Assembly: GCA_030295235.1 (NCBI GenBank)
Contig: AP026130.1
Location: 1-64,000 of the forward strand
Reading direction: 5' to 3'
From: Fistulifera solaris
Taxonomy: Eukaryota; Bacillariophyta; Bacillariophyceae; Naviculales; Stauroneidaceae
Length of the DNA stretch: 64,000 bases
Part shown: positions 1-11,857 of the stretch, piece after piece
Layout of the letters: each line of letters opens with the position of its first letter
How positions within the stretch are numbered: position 1 is the stretch's first letter
Translations under genes and position numbers: made by a program
Notes under the pieces: model-generated
What the model saw: only the letters and a program-made list of their open reading frames with translations
Database searches by the model: none
What the model was told of the DNA's origin: nothing

Positions 1-1225
1 AAGTGGGCAAAAGCTTAAGTGAGAAAAAGCATAAGTGTGCAAAAGTGTAAGTGTGCAAAGCCCAAGTTTTTAATAGCGTAAGTGACAAAAGACACATTGA
101 ATTTGGGCTAATTAATGGCATCTTAACCACGATAATATTTGATGTGTTCCAGGGGAAATCCGGTATTGGCCACAACAGCCAACAGTTCCAAGATGTTCTT
201 CAGAAAGTGTAGTTTACAACATGGATATAGTACCTGTGTCTGATTTATTGTAATTTATGTACTCTAACGGCCCATACTGGGCCTTACAGCCATAGTGTGC
301 AAATGCGTAAGTGTGCAGTGTGCAAAAGTGTAAGTGTGCAAAAGCTTAAAGTGTGCAAAGGTGTAAGTGAGCAAAAGCATAAGTGTGCAAGAGTAAGTGG
401 GCAGTGTTCAAAAGCGTAAGTGCGCGAGTGTGCAAAAGTGTAAGTGTACAAGAGTGTAAGTGAGCAAAAGCATAAATGTGAAAAGAGCATTGGTGTGCAG
501 TGTGCAAAAGCGCAAGTGTGCAGTGTGAAAAGCGTAAGTGTGCAAAAGAGAAAGTGTGCAGTGTGCAAAAGCTTAAGTGTGCAACGTAAGGGTGGAGTGC
601 AAAGCAAAAGTGTGCAGTGTGCAAAATAGTGTGCACAAGTGTAAGTGTGCAAATGCGTTAATTTGCAAAAGCGTAAGTGTGCAAAAGTGTAAGTGTGCAG
701 TATGCAAAGCGTAAGTGTGCAAACGTGTAAGTGTGCAAAGGCGTAAGTGAGCGAAAGCATAAGTGTGCAAAAAAAATGTGAAAGAGCCGTAAGTGTGCAG
801 TGTGTTAAAGCCGTAAGTGTGCAAAAGTGTAAGTGTGCAAAAGCCGTAAGTGTGCAAAGGCATAAGTGTGCAGCACACAAAATCTCTGAGTAAGTGTGCA
901 GTGTGCAAAAGTGTGAGAGTAACAAGCATAAGCCGTCAATTGTGTAAGTGTGCAAAAGCAAAAGTGTGCAAAAGTGTAAGTGTGCAATAGTGTAAGTGTG
1001 AAATTGTGTTAATTTGTTATAGCGTAAGTGTGCAAAATTGTAAGTGTGCAAAAGCGTAAGTGAGCAAAAGCGTAAATGTGCAAAAGCGTAAGTGTGCAGT
1101 GTGGAAAAATGTAAGTGTGCAAAAGAGTAAGTGTCCAAAAGCGTAAGTGTGCACAAGTGTAATTGTGCAAAAGAGTAAGTGCAGTGTGCAAAAGCGTAAG
1201 TGTGCAAAAAGAGTAAGTCACAAAA
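1..1225. repeat. 16-bp minisatellite array, left part of window
   Basis: Units close to GTGTGCAAAAGCGTAA follow one another with little break from about 290 to 1225, and a few more lie at 1-60, so the array probably continues left of the window. A second unit type is 7 bases longer because of an extra GTGTGCA. I estimate about fifty units. The stretch 61-289 between the two blocks is non-repetitive and shows no gene. The long open frames across the array, on both strands, follow from the repeat lacking stops and translate to monotonous His/Leu/Cys-rich text. Confidence 0.9.
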
Positions 1226-1801
1226 TCTCTGAGTGACGACAACACCGGTTCCAGAATTTCTGGAACATTCACAGCATATCTGTGGGAGGTAAAAACACCG
1301 ATTTCAGCTTTTCTGGACGCCCGCAGAGTTGCTGTACGGCAAAGACGCCGATTCCAGATATACTGGAACTTTGACAGGATTTCTGTGTGACCGAAAACCA
1401 TCGATTCCAGAAATTCTGGAACGTGCACAAAATCGATGTGTAATGCAAAACAACAATACCAGATTATCTGAACGGCACACAGGACGCCTGATGGATGCAA
1501 AACACCGATTCATTCCAGAATTTCTAGGACATCAACACAACCTTTCTGTGGCCGAGAATAAAAATTCGAGAATTTCTGGAATGCACACAAAATCTCTGAG
1601 TGATGCACAACCCCGGTTCCAGAATTTCCGGAACATTCACAGCATATCTGTGGGAGGTAAAACACCGATATCAGCTTTTCTGGGACGCGCAGAGTTGCTG
1701 TACGGCCAAAAATACCGATTCCAGATATTCTGGAACATTGACAGGATTTCTGTGTGACCGAAAACCATCGATTCCAGAAATTCTGGAACGTGCACAAAAT
1801 C
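1218..1801. repeat. Duplicated ~215-bp block with 17-bp palindromes
   Basis: Bases 1218-1432 and 1587-1801 are direct copies of each other with scattered differences, and the spacer holds related pieces. Each copy carries several near-perfect palindromes of the form TTCCAGAAwTTCTGGAA, for example at 1249-1265. The same palindrome recurs far away at 60585-60601 and 60635-60651. The block starts where the 16-bp array ends, and both share the phrase ACAAAATCTCTGAGT. No coding frame is supported here. Confidence 0.85.
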
Positions 1802-2407
1802 TAGACCTATGTGTACCAACAAGTAAGGGCTGGTTACTTTTCAAGGGTCTCCTCGTTCAATTAGTACATGTTTCTACGTAGGTACATTATTATAATATAG
1901 TCAAATAATCTTTGGTCAAACGATTTCCGCCGCGATAAAAGCACGACGACCATGGCAAAATACCATTCATATGGCTATATCTTATGTTTTAGGTAGCTCT
2001 GCCCATTCAAAATTATACAGCACGATTACTTACATAAAGACGAACATAATATGTGGAAATGAATGGGCAGTGAGCTTCCACGGTCGAGATTTCCGCTTTC
2101 GAGTCAATTTTCTACGGTAAAAAAGCACGTGTAGTATCGAATTACGCCCTTTCGTCGCAACCCGGTCGACTCTGATAAAAAATAAAACATCAGAGCAAAC
2201 CGCATAATTAAAGTGATATGATAAGAAAAAGAAGAATGCCAATTAAGCATCATTTGATCGAATGAGACACCATCATGTTTACACTGGCCTTGTGCGGTAT
2301 TTATCATGGTGAGATTTTCATTCCGACTGCTTACTGTATCGCATAGTGTACTTTCACGGAGCTATCGCGGCAGGGCGTCCCTGCGTGTAACCAGCCCTTA
2401 AGGTACT
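1802..2407. other. Intergenic, no gene seen
   Basis: AT-rich sequence without a convincing frame, splice pair or long repeat. Short open frames on the minus strand have no coding character. Confidence 0.6.
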
Positions 2408-2487
2408 GGAAACGACGTTAAATTCTGTCTCGCCGTAGGCTCCACGTAGAAACTTGTACTGAGAGGCAGAATTTTAACGTCCTTCCG
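2408..2487. repeat. MITE-like short inverted-repeat element, copy 1
   Basis: A segment of about 80 bp whose ends are inverted copies of roughly GGAAACGACGTTAAAATTCTG. A second copy lies in the opposite orientation at about 27806-27900 and shares the interior, including the CCGTAGGCTCCACGTAG segment. No target-site duplication is obvious, so calling it a transposon derivative is inference. Confidence 0.65.
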
Positions 2488-2741
2488 TAATGCAAAAACA
2501 ACGATACCAGACTCACGACTGGATTTCTCCAAGTCGCATATCAAATATCAAACGAGACTGAAATTTACTTGGGTCGCCAGTCGCAACAGTCCTCGCGCCG
2601 TTCACTAAGTTCAAGACCTCTTGCGCCGTTCAACAAAAGCATTGAATTTAGTTAATTTCCATCGCTATGCTATAATTTATTTAATTTATTAAGGGATTGA
2701 AAAGGGAGTCGATACAATCCTGGTCTGACCCCAAATCCAAA

Positions 2742-3625
2742 ATGATCTGTTCTCTGTTGCTTTTTACTACATTATCGCTCAGTTGCGATGCTTTACTGCT
2801 ATCGAAACAATCAACAAAATGTCCGAAGAGCGCACTCGCCGCCGTAAACGATCACTCTCGGCGGAGAATGATTGCATGGTTGCCATCGGCTGCAATCATT
2901 GCGCCAAATGTCGTTTTTGCGGCAGAAGAGACCTCGCCGGTTCTCGATATGAAAGAGTTTGTTGATCCTATGGGTCTATTTTACATTCAGGTACCCAATT
3001 CCTTCTACACGTTGCGTCGATCTGCCAAGGGCGATTTACCAGACGGCAACGGACAAGGCCGTCGCGGTTCAAGTATATTCACTGCAGGTAACATGGCGAA
3101 AGCTGAAGTTATTGCTGTTGAACGGTAAGTGACTCAGGTGCACTCGTCGATCGGTTATTCATTCAAAGCAAAGCCTTACGGTTTGTTCAAAGATTTCCGA
3201 CAAAACAGCTGCTCGAGGAAAATGGTATTGAAGCGACCGGTGATTTGAGCACATTTCCTGGTCTCGGTGAATCGAGTGCTGTTGCTAGCCTCATTGTAGC
3301 TCGACGAGAAAAAGGATCTGCAACGACAAATACCCAAATTGTTCCGGATTCATTATTTTTAAGCGCCGACGGAAAGGAATTGCGTTTTCAATTGAGAACG
3401 GAAATTGAGGTTCAAAAACCGGAGCTTTTGATGGAACAGTACGGTGTTTCTGCATTGTATCGTATCACATCGGCAAAAGCGACCTTGCGCTCTAATGATG
3501 GTTATTTAGTGGCGGTCTTCGCTAGTGGCTTGGAACGAGACTACATGGGACCGGACGGAGTGGCCTTAGAACGCTCCGTGTCTAGTTTCGAAGTTGTTGA
3601 TAGAGCTGGGCTCGGGGCTATTTGA
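2742..3625 (+). CDS. PsbP-domain thylakoid lumen protein
   Basis: Two exons, 2742-3124 and 3193-3625, joined across a 68-nt GTAAGT...AAAG intron that keeps the frame, give 271 aa. The start is the first ATG of the frame; the frame is open farther upstream only through a TTG. The N-terminus has a hydrophobic signal segment, then a second presequence with three arginines followed by a hydrophobic stretch ending FAAEE, which looks like a twin-arginine thylakoid signal. The mature part has PsbP-type features: a DPMGLFYIQVPNSFY segment near residue 75, and a C-terminal region in which YRITSAKATLR precedes a short basic/aromatic end. The PsbP/PPD family assists or stabilises photosystem II in the lumen; which member this is cannot be told. 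The gene is intact. Confidence 0.82.
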
Positions 3626-3729
3626 CAGCAATAAATAAAAGAATGCGTTAGCGCATGCTAAATATTAGTACTTTGATTCATTTACACAACCTAACATGAT
3701 TGATACTTCTGTCTTTTTTTGAGACGCGC

Positions 3730-4440
3730 TCACGCAAATGAGAGAACGAGAATCAACGTTAAGCAGCCAACAGTGCTCTCGAACGTTCGAAAGCACAGGG
3801 AGGCACCGGATGAACCGCCCTGAGAAGATACAGGGGCACTTCCGGGCGGGCGGTCAGCATCGGTGCAACCGAAAATCAATCCATCAACTCCTGCAGTTTG
3901 ATTATCGCATGTTAACTCTCCGCAGCCTCCACTGTAATCACATTCGCTGATAAAGACCCCGCCACAAAAGTTGTAGCAATCATGTTGCCGATTGGGGCTG
4001 ACCTTAGCCATGAGCTCCGCGCAGAATTCTTTGTTTTGAACTTCCGGACATACTTGCGGAACCGGAGCAGCGGTAGGTGTCGCAGTCGTCGGAGCCGCTG
4101 TTGTAGCCTGGGGACACGGAGTGCCGTCCGTTGCTGTACAGGTGCAGTTCGCCGTGCATGTTACCAAACAATCATCGGCGGTGCACGCTCCTAGAGACAT
4201 AGTGTCCGTCGTGACATCTAATGCCGCCCAAACGGTTCCTTCAACAGTAGATGTTGGCTGACCGCCTTCATAATCAAACGAAGCAAAGTTCTCTTCCCGG
4301 AAAAAGCACCGAGCTCCGTCGAAAATACATTCAAATGAGGCTCCATTGACGACGTCGAAATAATTGTTTCGTCCGAGAATAGTTTCGTCGGCCGTCGTCG
4401 CAGCGAACGAGAGAAAAAGCGCAAGGAAAATAGCTTTCAT
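3730..4440 (-). CDS. Secreted Cys-rich protein with Thr/Pro linker
   Basis: 236 aa from an ATG at 4440, intact. Residues 1-17 form a clear signal peptide ending ATTADE. Two cysteine-rich parts (about 38-110 and 130-200) are separated by a linker of Ala, Thr and Pro (TTAAPTTATPTAAPVP), a composition common in diatom wall or surface proteins. The C-terminus ends in a hydrophobic run (CLTLILVLSFA) without a basic tail, which could be a GPI-anchor signal. I do not recognise a catalytic domain. It is likely secreted or held at the cell surface. It converges with the PsbP-like gene, 105 bp away. Confidence 0.75.
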   Translation of the reverse strand: MKAIFLALFLSFAATTADETILGRNNYFDVVNGASFECIFDGARCFFREENFASFDYEGGQPTSTVEGTVWAALDVTTDTMSLGACTADDCLVTCTANCTCTATDGTPCPQATTAAPTTATPTAAPVPQVCPEVQNKEFCAELMAKVSPNRQHDCYNFCGGVFISECDYSGGCGELTCDNQTAGVDGLIFGCTDADRPPGSAPVSSQGGSSGASLCFRTFESTVGCLTLILVLSFA

Positions 4441-4939
4441 TCTTAGTCAAGGTAGTGTTTAGTTGTTCAGAGTTGAAAGTAGCTTGTTGATTGCTGTTCG
4501 ATCCAAGTCATCAATCAACAATTGAACATTGATCGACGGTATCGTGCATTGTAAGTCGTCGATGCCTCATTATTTTCGCGGATAATGACCCTTTCAAAAG
4601 TCTTTCGTGGACTTCCGTCTTTCGTGTATCGTGTGTCGTGTGATGCGGGTCATTCACAATTGAACACAGACGTCTATAGTAAAAGACAACGGAGCCCACA
4701 TGAGACTTCAACGGAAAATTACATAGATATTTACAGTAAGCCTGAGAGTAGAAACACGTCGGAGCTAAGGTTAAAAGATTGAATTGAGATAATAAAACGC
4801 CATGCCTAGGTTGTTACTGCGTCAAACTAGAAAGAAAATACCAATTGTCTCCATGCAAAATTTACCGCATAACATAGTTTTCAAGGATTACATCTTCGAT
4901 ACCCTTCGCGTTACAAACACAAAAACCATGTTTTATTTA
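4441..4939. other. Intergenic, no gene seen
   Basis: About 500 bp between the start of the Cys-rich gene and the 3' end of the PRP28 gene. Only short, non-coding-like open frames; a small CGTGT-type repeat lies near 4622-4645. Confidence 0.6.
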
Positions 4940-7046
4940 TTAGAGAATTAGGTCTCCATGATCCGTTCCATTTGCTGCAGGATGTCGAGCCAATCGTTCC
5001 GGTACTTTGTTCCCGGTGCTCTCCAAATATGCTTTCAAAGCAGCCATGATACCCGCGTCCTCTTCTGTTATAAGAGAAGTAGCCAAACCTTCTTTGCCAG
5101 CTCGACCTGTACGACCGATGCGATGCGTATAGTTTTCAATGCTTCGTGAGGGCAAATCGTAATTAATGACATGGGCAACATCTGGTACATCTAAACCACG
5201 TCCGGCAACGTCGGTTGCGACCATGACTACGCCTCCACGACGGAATGTCGCAAGACTCTCTTCTCGCTGCTCTTGCGTTTTGCCACCGTGAAGCACAACC
5301 ACTTGTCGTCCCGCGCGCTCAACAATTCGTCCAACATGCTCAGCGTGTTTCTTTTCGTTCACGAATACAATAACCTTTTCATACAAAAAAGCGAGGATTG
5401 CTGATTTGTTGCATCAAAGCCTTTTCTTTTAATGCAGGTGAAGCTAACCAGACTAGCTCTTGCACAATTCGAGAGTTTTTACCGGATTTTTGATCTCCTA
5501 TGCTTACCACAGCCGGATAGCGTAAGTAAGTTTGGGCAATCTTTTCAACTTCAGGTGGCATCGTAGCACTGAACATGGCTGTTATACGATAGCGAGCTAC
5601 AGCGTTCTGATTCTGCAAATCTTCTTGTTCTTGTTGATAAGCTCTTAGTTCATCATCCGCCGACTTAAGCATTCCTCCCATCGAGTCTAATATAGACTGA
5701 ACCTGAGGTAAAAATCCCATGTCTACCATTCGATCTGCTTCATCGAGCACGACATAACAGCACTGATTGAGCACCAAATACGCCATCTCGATGCAATCGT
5801 TGATTCTCCCGGGAGTTCCGACAACGATGTGCACCCCTTTGCGAACTTGCTGAGCCTGTTGTTGAATTGCTTGTCCGCCTACAATGGGACAGGTAATGAG
5901 ATTGGGCGTAAGACTCAGAAGTTTTCGAAACTCCCCATCGATTTGCAAAGCCAACTCTCGCGTCGGCGCGAGAACCAATGCCAAAGGTCCTTCCTCCGCT
6001 ACTCGCTGCAGCACAGTACATGGCAGTTGCATCAAATAGTGACAAAGTGGAACACCAAAGGCAACTGTCTTTCCACTTCCCGTCTCCGCAATACCGATCA
6101 TATCCCTTCTTTGTAATCCCACCGGAATTGCCTGTCGTTGAATCGGAGAAGGTTCTTTAAACTTCATGACGTCGTAAAGCGCCTTGATAAGAAGCGGATG
6201 GATGGAAGGGAGCCCTGGTGAAGCCTCTTCGAAAGATCGTAGTGGCGGGGGTGCTTGTCCTCCTCGTACGTGTATTTCGTAATTTTCCCGCAGAATTCTC
6301 CAATCTCGATTGGTCATTTGTGACAAGGGTTTCTGCATGGCCGATTCTCGATTTGTTACTTCTTTTCCAGTAATTTAACTTTTTGCTCTGGAATGACGGT
6401 GGCTTTACAAAGAAGGGAGTAGCGTACAGAGGATCATCGGCCTCAAAGGTGTCGTCCGTATCATCCCATTGAAATTTGAACATAGTTCTCTTTTTCGTCC
6501 CCCGCTGTTGCTTCTGTTTCGCTTCCATTTCTTGATTGACTGAAACATCCTTGACACCTAAATACGTTTCATTTATCACTGCGCGTTGTTTTTGCGTCAA
6601 ATTACTGCCGGCTGTTGTGGTTTTAGAGAGTAGGCTACTTTCCGCTGGCTCGGACTGTTTCTGTTTCTTAACGAGCTCAGAAGTTTCATCTTTGATTGCT
6701 GTCTGCTGTTTACGCTCTCGCTTCGGTACGTAAACTACTCTTCCGCTATTAATTGTATTATTCGAATGAGGTTTCTGCAATGGCTTTTCGAACTGCTGTC
6801 GTTCTAATTCTTTTGACGCAAGGCACGTTCAATAGCTCTTTGTTCGGCTCGTTCTTCTGCGCGTTTCGCCGCTTCTGCTGCTGCCAGCGCTTCCTTTCGT
6901 TCGGATTCAGATAACCCTTCTAATAAGGCAGGATCTATTAATGTTTCGGGTTGCATCTTGAACGTATCGCGTGTAATAAAGTCCAAAAATTCATTCATCA
7001 TCGTTGCTGCAGCAACGCCGTCGTCGCTCATAGAGAGTCGATTCAT
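4940..7046 (-). CDS. PRP28: DEAD-box RNA helicase, PRP28/DDX23 type
   Basis: About 677 aa. The C-terminal two thirds hold all helicase motifs in order: AETGSGKT, PTRELALQ, GG, TPGR, DEAD, SAT, FVNEKK, VATDVAGRGLD and HRIGRTGRAG. The upstream NPLY-like segment (FKFQWDDTDDTFEADDPLY), the phrase MTNRDWRILRENYEI and the GG-x-x-PPPLRSFEE region are hallmarks of PRP28, the U5 snRNP helicase that helps exchange U1 for U6 at the 5' splice site; it acts in the nucleus. The start ATG at 7046 opens an Ala/Glu/Arg-rich helix. A 76-nt intron at 6333-6408 (GTAAAG...GCAG) joins two parts in frame. The frame is also disturbed at two homopolymers, A4 at 6811-6814 and T6 at 5384-5389 (read on the minus strand); one base in each restores a smooth family-like sequence. 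I read these as assembly errors. The intron is my inference from frame and splice sites. Confidence 0.88.
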
Positions 7047-7568
7047 GACTGAAATACCGCAGTCGTGGTGAAAAGTCGTCTTCTCTTTGAGCCATAGTGA
7101 ATACAGAAAAACTATGCCTCCTCAACTTTTTGACATCATGAACCAGCGAGTGCCTTTCAAACGCATCGGAACGTCATTGAAATGTGAGTAGTGACAAATG
7201 TAAGATATTGTGCTGGAAAAAATAAGAAAGAGTAGTTCTCAAGGGTTAGATGCGCTCTCTGATTCTTCAATTCATGACTGAAATATGGGTCGTGGGTCGT
7301 GGGCAATCAGCGGTTTAAGTGCCGGTTTACTTAAAGAAAGGAGTACCGCACCGCCGCCATTGACACTGACGTCTTTCTGAATTTCTTGGACGAGAAAAGA
7401 GGTGATGCTTTTCTTTCGCAAACAAAAAATCTTGGTTGTCGTTCGTCGTAACATCAACTCGTTGACACTTATCACTTATCGTCTATCACTTTCAATCTTA
7501 CAGATTGACTTATTACTATCAAAGAAAATCAACCGACGAGACGTCGTTTTCACCGCAACACAGCCACG
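7047..7568. other. Divergent intergenic region
   Basis: 522 bp between the starts of PRP28 (minus) and the SufE/MnmA-like gene (plus), so probably a shared promoter region. I see no gene and no distinct motif beyond short TCGTGGG repeats near 7290. Confidence 0.6.
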
Positions 7569-10500
7569 ATGCATTCGAAACGACGAATCAAACTTCTATC
7601 GATTCTTCTTCTTTCGATCGCTTCTGTAAGCGGTTTTACTTTGTCGAACCGACGACAATGGAGAGCTCCGCTTCTCTTCTCTGCTTCTCCAAACTATGAT
7701 AATACCGCTTCAAGCGAACGTCCTCCGCAGGTAGCTTTATTACTGCATCAAAGAGTCGACCCGATGGCGGCTCTGGGTTTGCTTTCGTCGAAAGGATATC
7801 AAGTTACTGCGTTTTATATTCAGCAAGATGCAAACATGCTGGATCAAAATGAGCTAGTTAATTTAGAACGACTTTGTGCACGCTACGGGGCTCCAATGCA
7901 AGTCATGGAGGCACCTCCGGTCGCAGGACCGCCCTCGGAATTCGTTTTGAGTGATGCGCGAGACAAAATCAAGCTTTTCCAGCAGAACGGATATGACTTT
8001 GATTTTGTAGCTACATGGTATCAAGTGTCGGTGCAACTAGGAGAAAGAGGTGATGGAATACAGTTATTGCAGCCGTCGGATGCAACTAATGGCGGCTCTT
8101 TTTTACTGTGTGTGCTAAACCGAGATCAATTGGATACCTTGGTGCCCAAGCAGAATGCCGCGTCGGTTTCAAAGCAAGAGAAGAATATATTCGGACAAAT
8201 TGTGGACTTCTTTGTACCCAAGGAAAAGAACGAATATTCAAGCTACGAGAAAACGAGCGTAGAAAATCGAGCCGCTCAGCAGCAAGCGTCAAATAGGAAT
8301 GATTACGAGGAACAAAAGGATCGTATGTCAAAAGATGCGATCACCGAGACGAATCCGATCAATACTCCTCAATCACCTGTCGGAAGGCCCTTGCAACCAT
8401 CGCCGTCTCCGCAGCAAACAGCAAATGCGGTGGCAGCTCATCGCAGACCAGCACCGCAAACTTTTTCAAAAGGTGTTTCGCCCTCTCCACGGACACAGGC
8501 TCTCGATCCCATTGTTGGAACTTCACGAGCCGACCCTAGTACCCGGTCGTCTTGGCGTGCGAGTCAAGGACCACCATCGGCGCTTGGCCCAGATTTTACG
8601 GGTTCAAACACATATCCTGGTGCAGATTCTGCAAGACGAGCACGTCCTTTAGATCCGTGGCGCACTGAACGGACGAGCAACCAGATGTTGCAAAGCGATA
8701 ACATGCAAAGCAGACCTTCGAGCAGTTGGGGAGCACGTAATGGACAATCCGCAACCGACGGGACCATTTCACTACAAAATGTTTATGGCAATAGCGGGAA
8801 TAGTGCTGTGTCTTCGTGGACGACGCGAAGTGAAGATCGCGGACAGGGTTTTTACGCGGACAAGCGTGTGGACGATGGTGGAGCTTCAATAACAGAAACG
8901 ACGAAGCCTCGCGACAATATACCACTATCCCGGCAGTACTCTACACCAAAGAAACGACCCGAACCGTTGATGCCCATTGATGCTCCACGAAGTGACGCAA
9001 TGTCAGCATGGACTGGATCAACAGTATCAAGTAGAAGCACCTCTAACTACCCAGAGCGCCCTCTGTCTGGTTCTTCGTCATGGGGCACAGATGCCAGGTC
9101 TAACAAAGACATTCGACCAGATCCTTTACAGCCCACAGATCCTCGTTCTACTGAGGCAGTATCAACGTGGACTGGGTCAACGTATTCGTCGTCAAGCAGA
9201 ATCAGCAATCAACAAAATCCTCTTCAACCGATCGATCCCCCACCAAGCGATGCAACATCTGTTTGGACTGGATCCACTCCTGGAAGGAGCAACGAAAGGA
9301 ATACAAATGACGACTTTTCAAGAATGCCAGTCAGTACAGAACTTCGAACGCGGGGAAAGTCTGACTACGTGTCCGATGTTAGTAGCCCATCCCAGAGGTC
9401 AATTAATGCCGATGTCTGACTAAACAAACAAAGGTAGAAGACTTTTACCAAGACCGTAGACCTCCCCAACCAGATAGTCGACAAGCGGAAACCTTGGAAC
9501 AAGACGATAGATGGGGACGGTCGGAATCTAATAATTTTTATGATTCTAACAATGTGGACGAACAACCCAATTGGAATGCCCCGCAACCGCAAGAAAAGCT
9601 TTACCAGGATCGCATTAACGGATCAGGACAAGATGTTACTGCTAAAAAATGGGAACCATTGGAAACCGAAGCATTATATGAGGCAGTGCAAGACGCTTTT
9701 GCGTATTTCTCTCAACTTGCACCGGAACAAGTTCGTAGCGATTTGAAACAACGGGGTGAATGGTACGAACTAGAACAGTTTCCTCCAGAAATTCTTGTTA
9801 CACCAAAGACTCCCGTAGAAGATTGTTCTTCGCGCGTTTATATTCAAACAGGGTTTTTTCAAGAGAATGGCGACTGGATTATGTACGGGTTCCAAGGCGA
9901 GACGGAATCCTTGGTCCTTCGTGGTTTGATTCAAATTCTTTCCGATATTACACAGGAAGTTTCTATTGACGCAGTGCTAGCTTTACCTCCCAACGAAATC
10001 GTAAAAGTCTTGGGTTTAGAACCAGCGTTACGGCAAAAAGAAAAGAGAGACATGATTGCAATCTGGAGCTCCCTGCAACAGCAAATTCAAGAAACACTCT
10101 TTGGATATACAAAAAATAAAAACGATTCGGAATACCAGCCGTCGATTATGAGAACCTCAATTCCGGGGGCCGAAAGCGCTAGGTCTGAAGCTCAGAAAGG
10201 ATGGGGTACAGAGTCGAGCACGAGCAATGATAAGAAGCAACAGAATACATCGGGATCATCTCCTCCTTTTGCTATCTGGGATTCGACCAGTTCAACAACT
10301 CCTTCGTCTTCGCCCTCGGATAGACTTTCCCGTCTTGACCGATTGTCGTCAACTTCCACCCCTAATTTTGCAGACGGTGCTCAAGTTGATGCTTCGGCAA
10401 ACAAAGCTCCATGGGATAACTGGACACCGCCGCCTACGCAGGACAAACAGTCAACATCACCGAATACTCCGTCTACAATGGGGACATCGATTCCAGGGGC

Positions 10501-11801
10501 AGGAAGTGGGAAGAAGGAGACCAAGAAAGGCTGGGGTCCGGGTTCCAGCACTAACAGCGATAAGAAACAATCGGATAGATCGGGCTCGACCCCGCCGTTT
10601 GCAATTTGGGATCCGACAAGTGCATCCGTTCAATCGTCTCCGTCGCCTAGTCCACCATCTTCTTCGTCCTCGGATAGACTTTCGCGTCTCGACAGATTGT
10701 CATCGCCGTCTACCCCTAAATTCGCTGACGGTGCTCAAGTTGATCCATCAGCAAACAAAGCTCCATGGGATAACTGGACACCGCCTTCTAAGCCAAATGG
10801 TCAATCGACATCGGGATCGTCCAGCTCAACAAGAAGTTCAATGTCTGGATCTAGAAATGCCGATTCCCAGATGCCGAAAAGTCAAAATGAATCGTACCGC
10901 GAGCGCAGCGCAACCTCTGACCAACAAAACGGTTGGAAAGGTCCAACCGATTTCGACCCGAATAGTCCCTCTGTGGCTACTTCAATTCCAGGAGCTGGCC
11001 AAGCAAAGCCAGAGGTAAAATCCGGTTGGAAGCCGAGTCGAGGACGATCTGAATCTGATGACAATAAAAGCGGTTCCAATAAAAGTGAGAACCAGCCTCC
11101 TTGGAACACATGGACACCGCCTGCGCAAGCGCCAGAAAAGACACAGCGTGACCAAAATCAACGAGCGCAACAGCAAAGCGGTTGGAGAGGCGACACAGAC
11201 TTCGATCCGTCGCAGCCATCTGTAGGAGCGTCAATTCCGGGAGCCGGTCAAGCGAAGCCGGAAGTAAAGTCCGGTTGGCAGCCAAGTCGCGGGAGATCTT
11301 CGTCCAGTAACAATAGCAACAATAATGACTTTGACAACAGTCAGACACAGCCTCCGTGGAATACATGGACACCACAAGCGCAAGGGCAACAAGATCCAAA
11401 AGGCGGCCAATATCGAAGAGCGCAACAGCAGAGTGATTGGACAGGCGATACCGACTTTGATCCATCACAACCATCAGTTGCTGCATCAATTCCGGGAGCC
11501 GGCCAAGCGATACCAGAGGTAAAATCCGGTTGGAAGCCGAGTCGAGGACGTTCCGAATCTGATGACAACAAAAGTGGCTCCAATAACAATGACAACCAGC
11601 CTCCCTGGAATACATGGTCTCCTCCATCAACACAGAACAGTGCGGGCGACGCTGGTACACTTGAAAACGACCCGGAAATGTACGGTATAGAGATTGATGA
11701 CTTTGACCCAACTTTGCCTTCAACTGGTAGTTCTATCCCAGGGAGCAGGAGGGAGCAAACCCACTGTGAAGAAGGGTTGGTCTCCCGGTGGACGTAAATA
11801 A
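7569..11801 (+). CDS. Plastid MnmA-like/SufE fusion with Trp-repeat disordered tail
   Basis: About 1,410 aa. A signal peptide ends SVSG and is followed by FTLSN, a diatom plastid-import signature. Residues ~55-215 follow the N-terminal half of the tRNA 2-thiouridylase MnmA, but the signature residues are lost: the SGGVDS loop reads LHQRVDPM, the Cys before IKF is gone (ARDKIKL), and the GHYA site reads TWYQ. A disordered stretch carries three AWTGST-type repeats (~480-575). Residues ~700-835 are a SufE domain with the catalytic Cys kept (VEDCSSRVYIQTG). The tail has six SIPGA...KxGWxP motifs and five PWxxWTPP motifs. The frame needs one base near 9414 (a T, under-called) and one fewer G at 11741-11743; the latter gives an end KKGWSPGGRK at 11801. 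Function is unproven: a sulfur-transfer domain on a scaffold-like chain. Confidence 0.8.
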
Positions 11802-11857
11802 GCATTTCGAACATTGCATTGCTTTGTCTTACTCTCTTGGTCTTTACAAGTAAGTTA

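Noticed and set aside
284-1207. A 307-codon open frame on the minus strand
   Set aside because: It runs through the 16-bp minisatellite; the translation is a monotonous repeat of HTYAFAHL-like units, and several other frames are equally open. It is a result of repeat composition.
1-1225. CRISPR-like look of evenly spaced units
   Set aside because: The units are contiguous with no unique spacers, and the surroundings are eukaryotic.
10227-11018. 263-codon Arg-rich frame within the Trp-repeat gene
   Set aside because: Shadow frame of repetitive Ser/Pro coding sequence; similar Arg-rich shadows occur in the other SufE gene.
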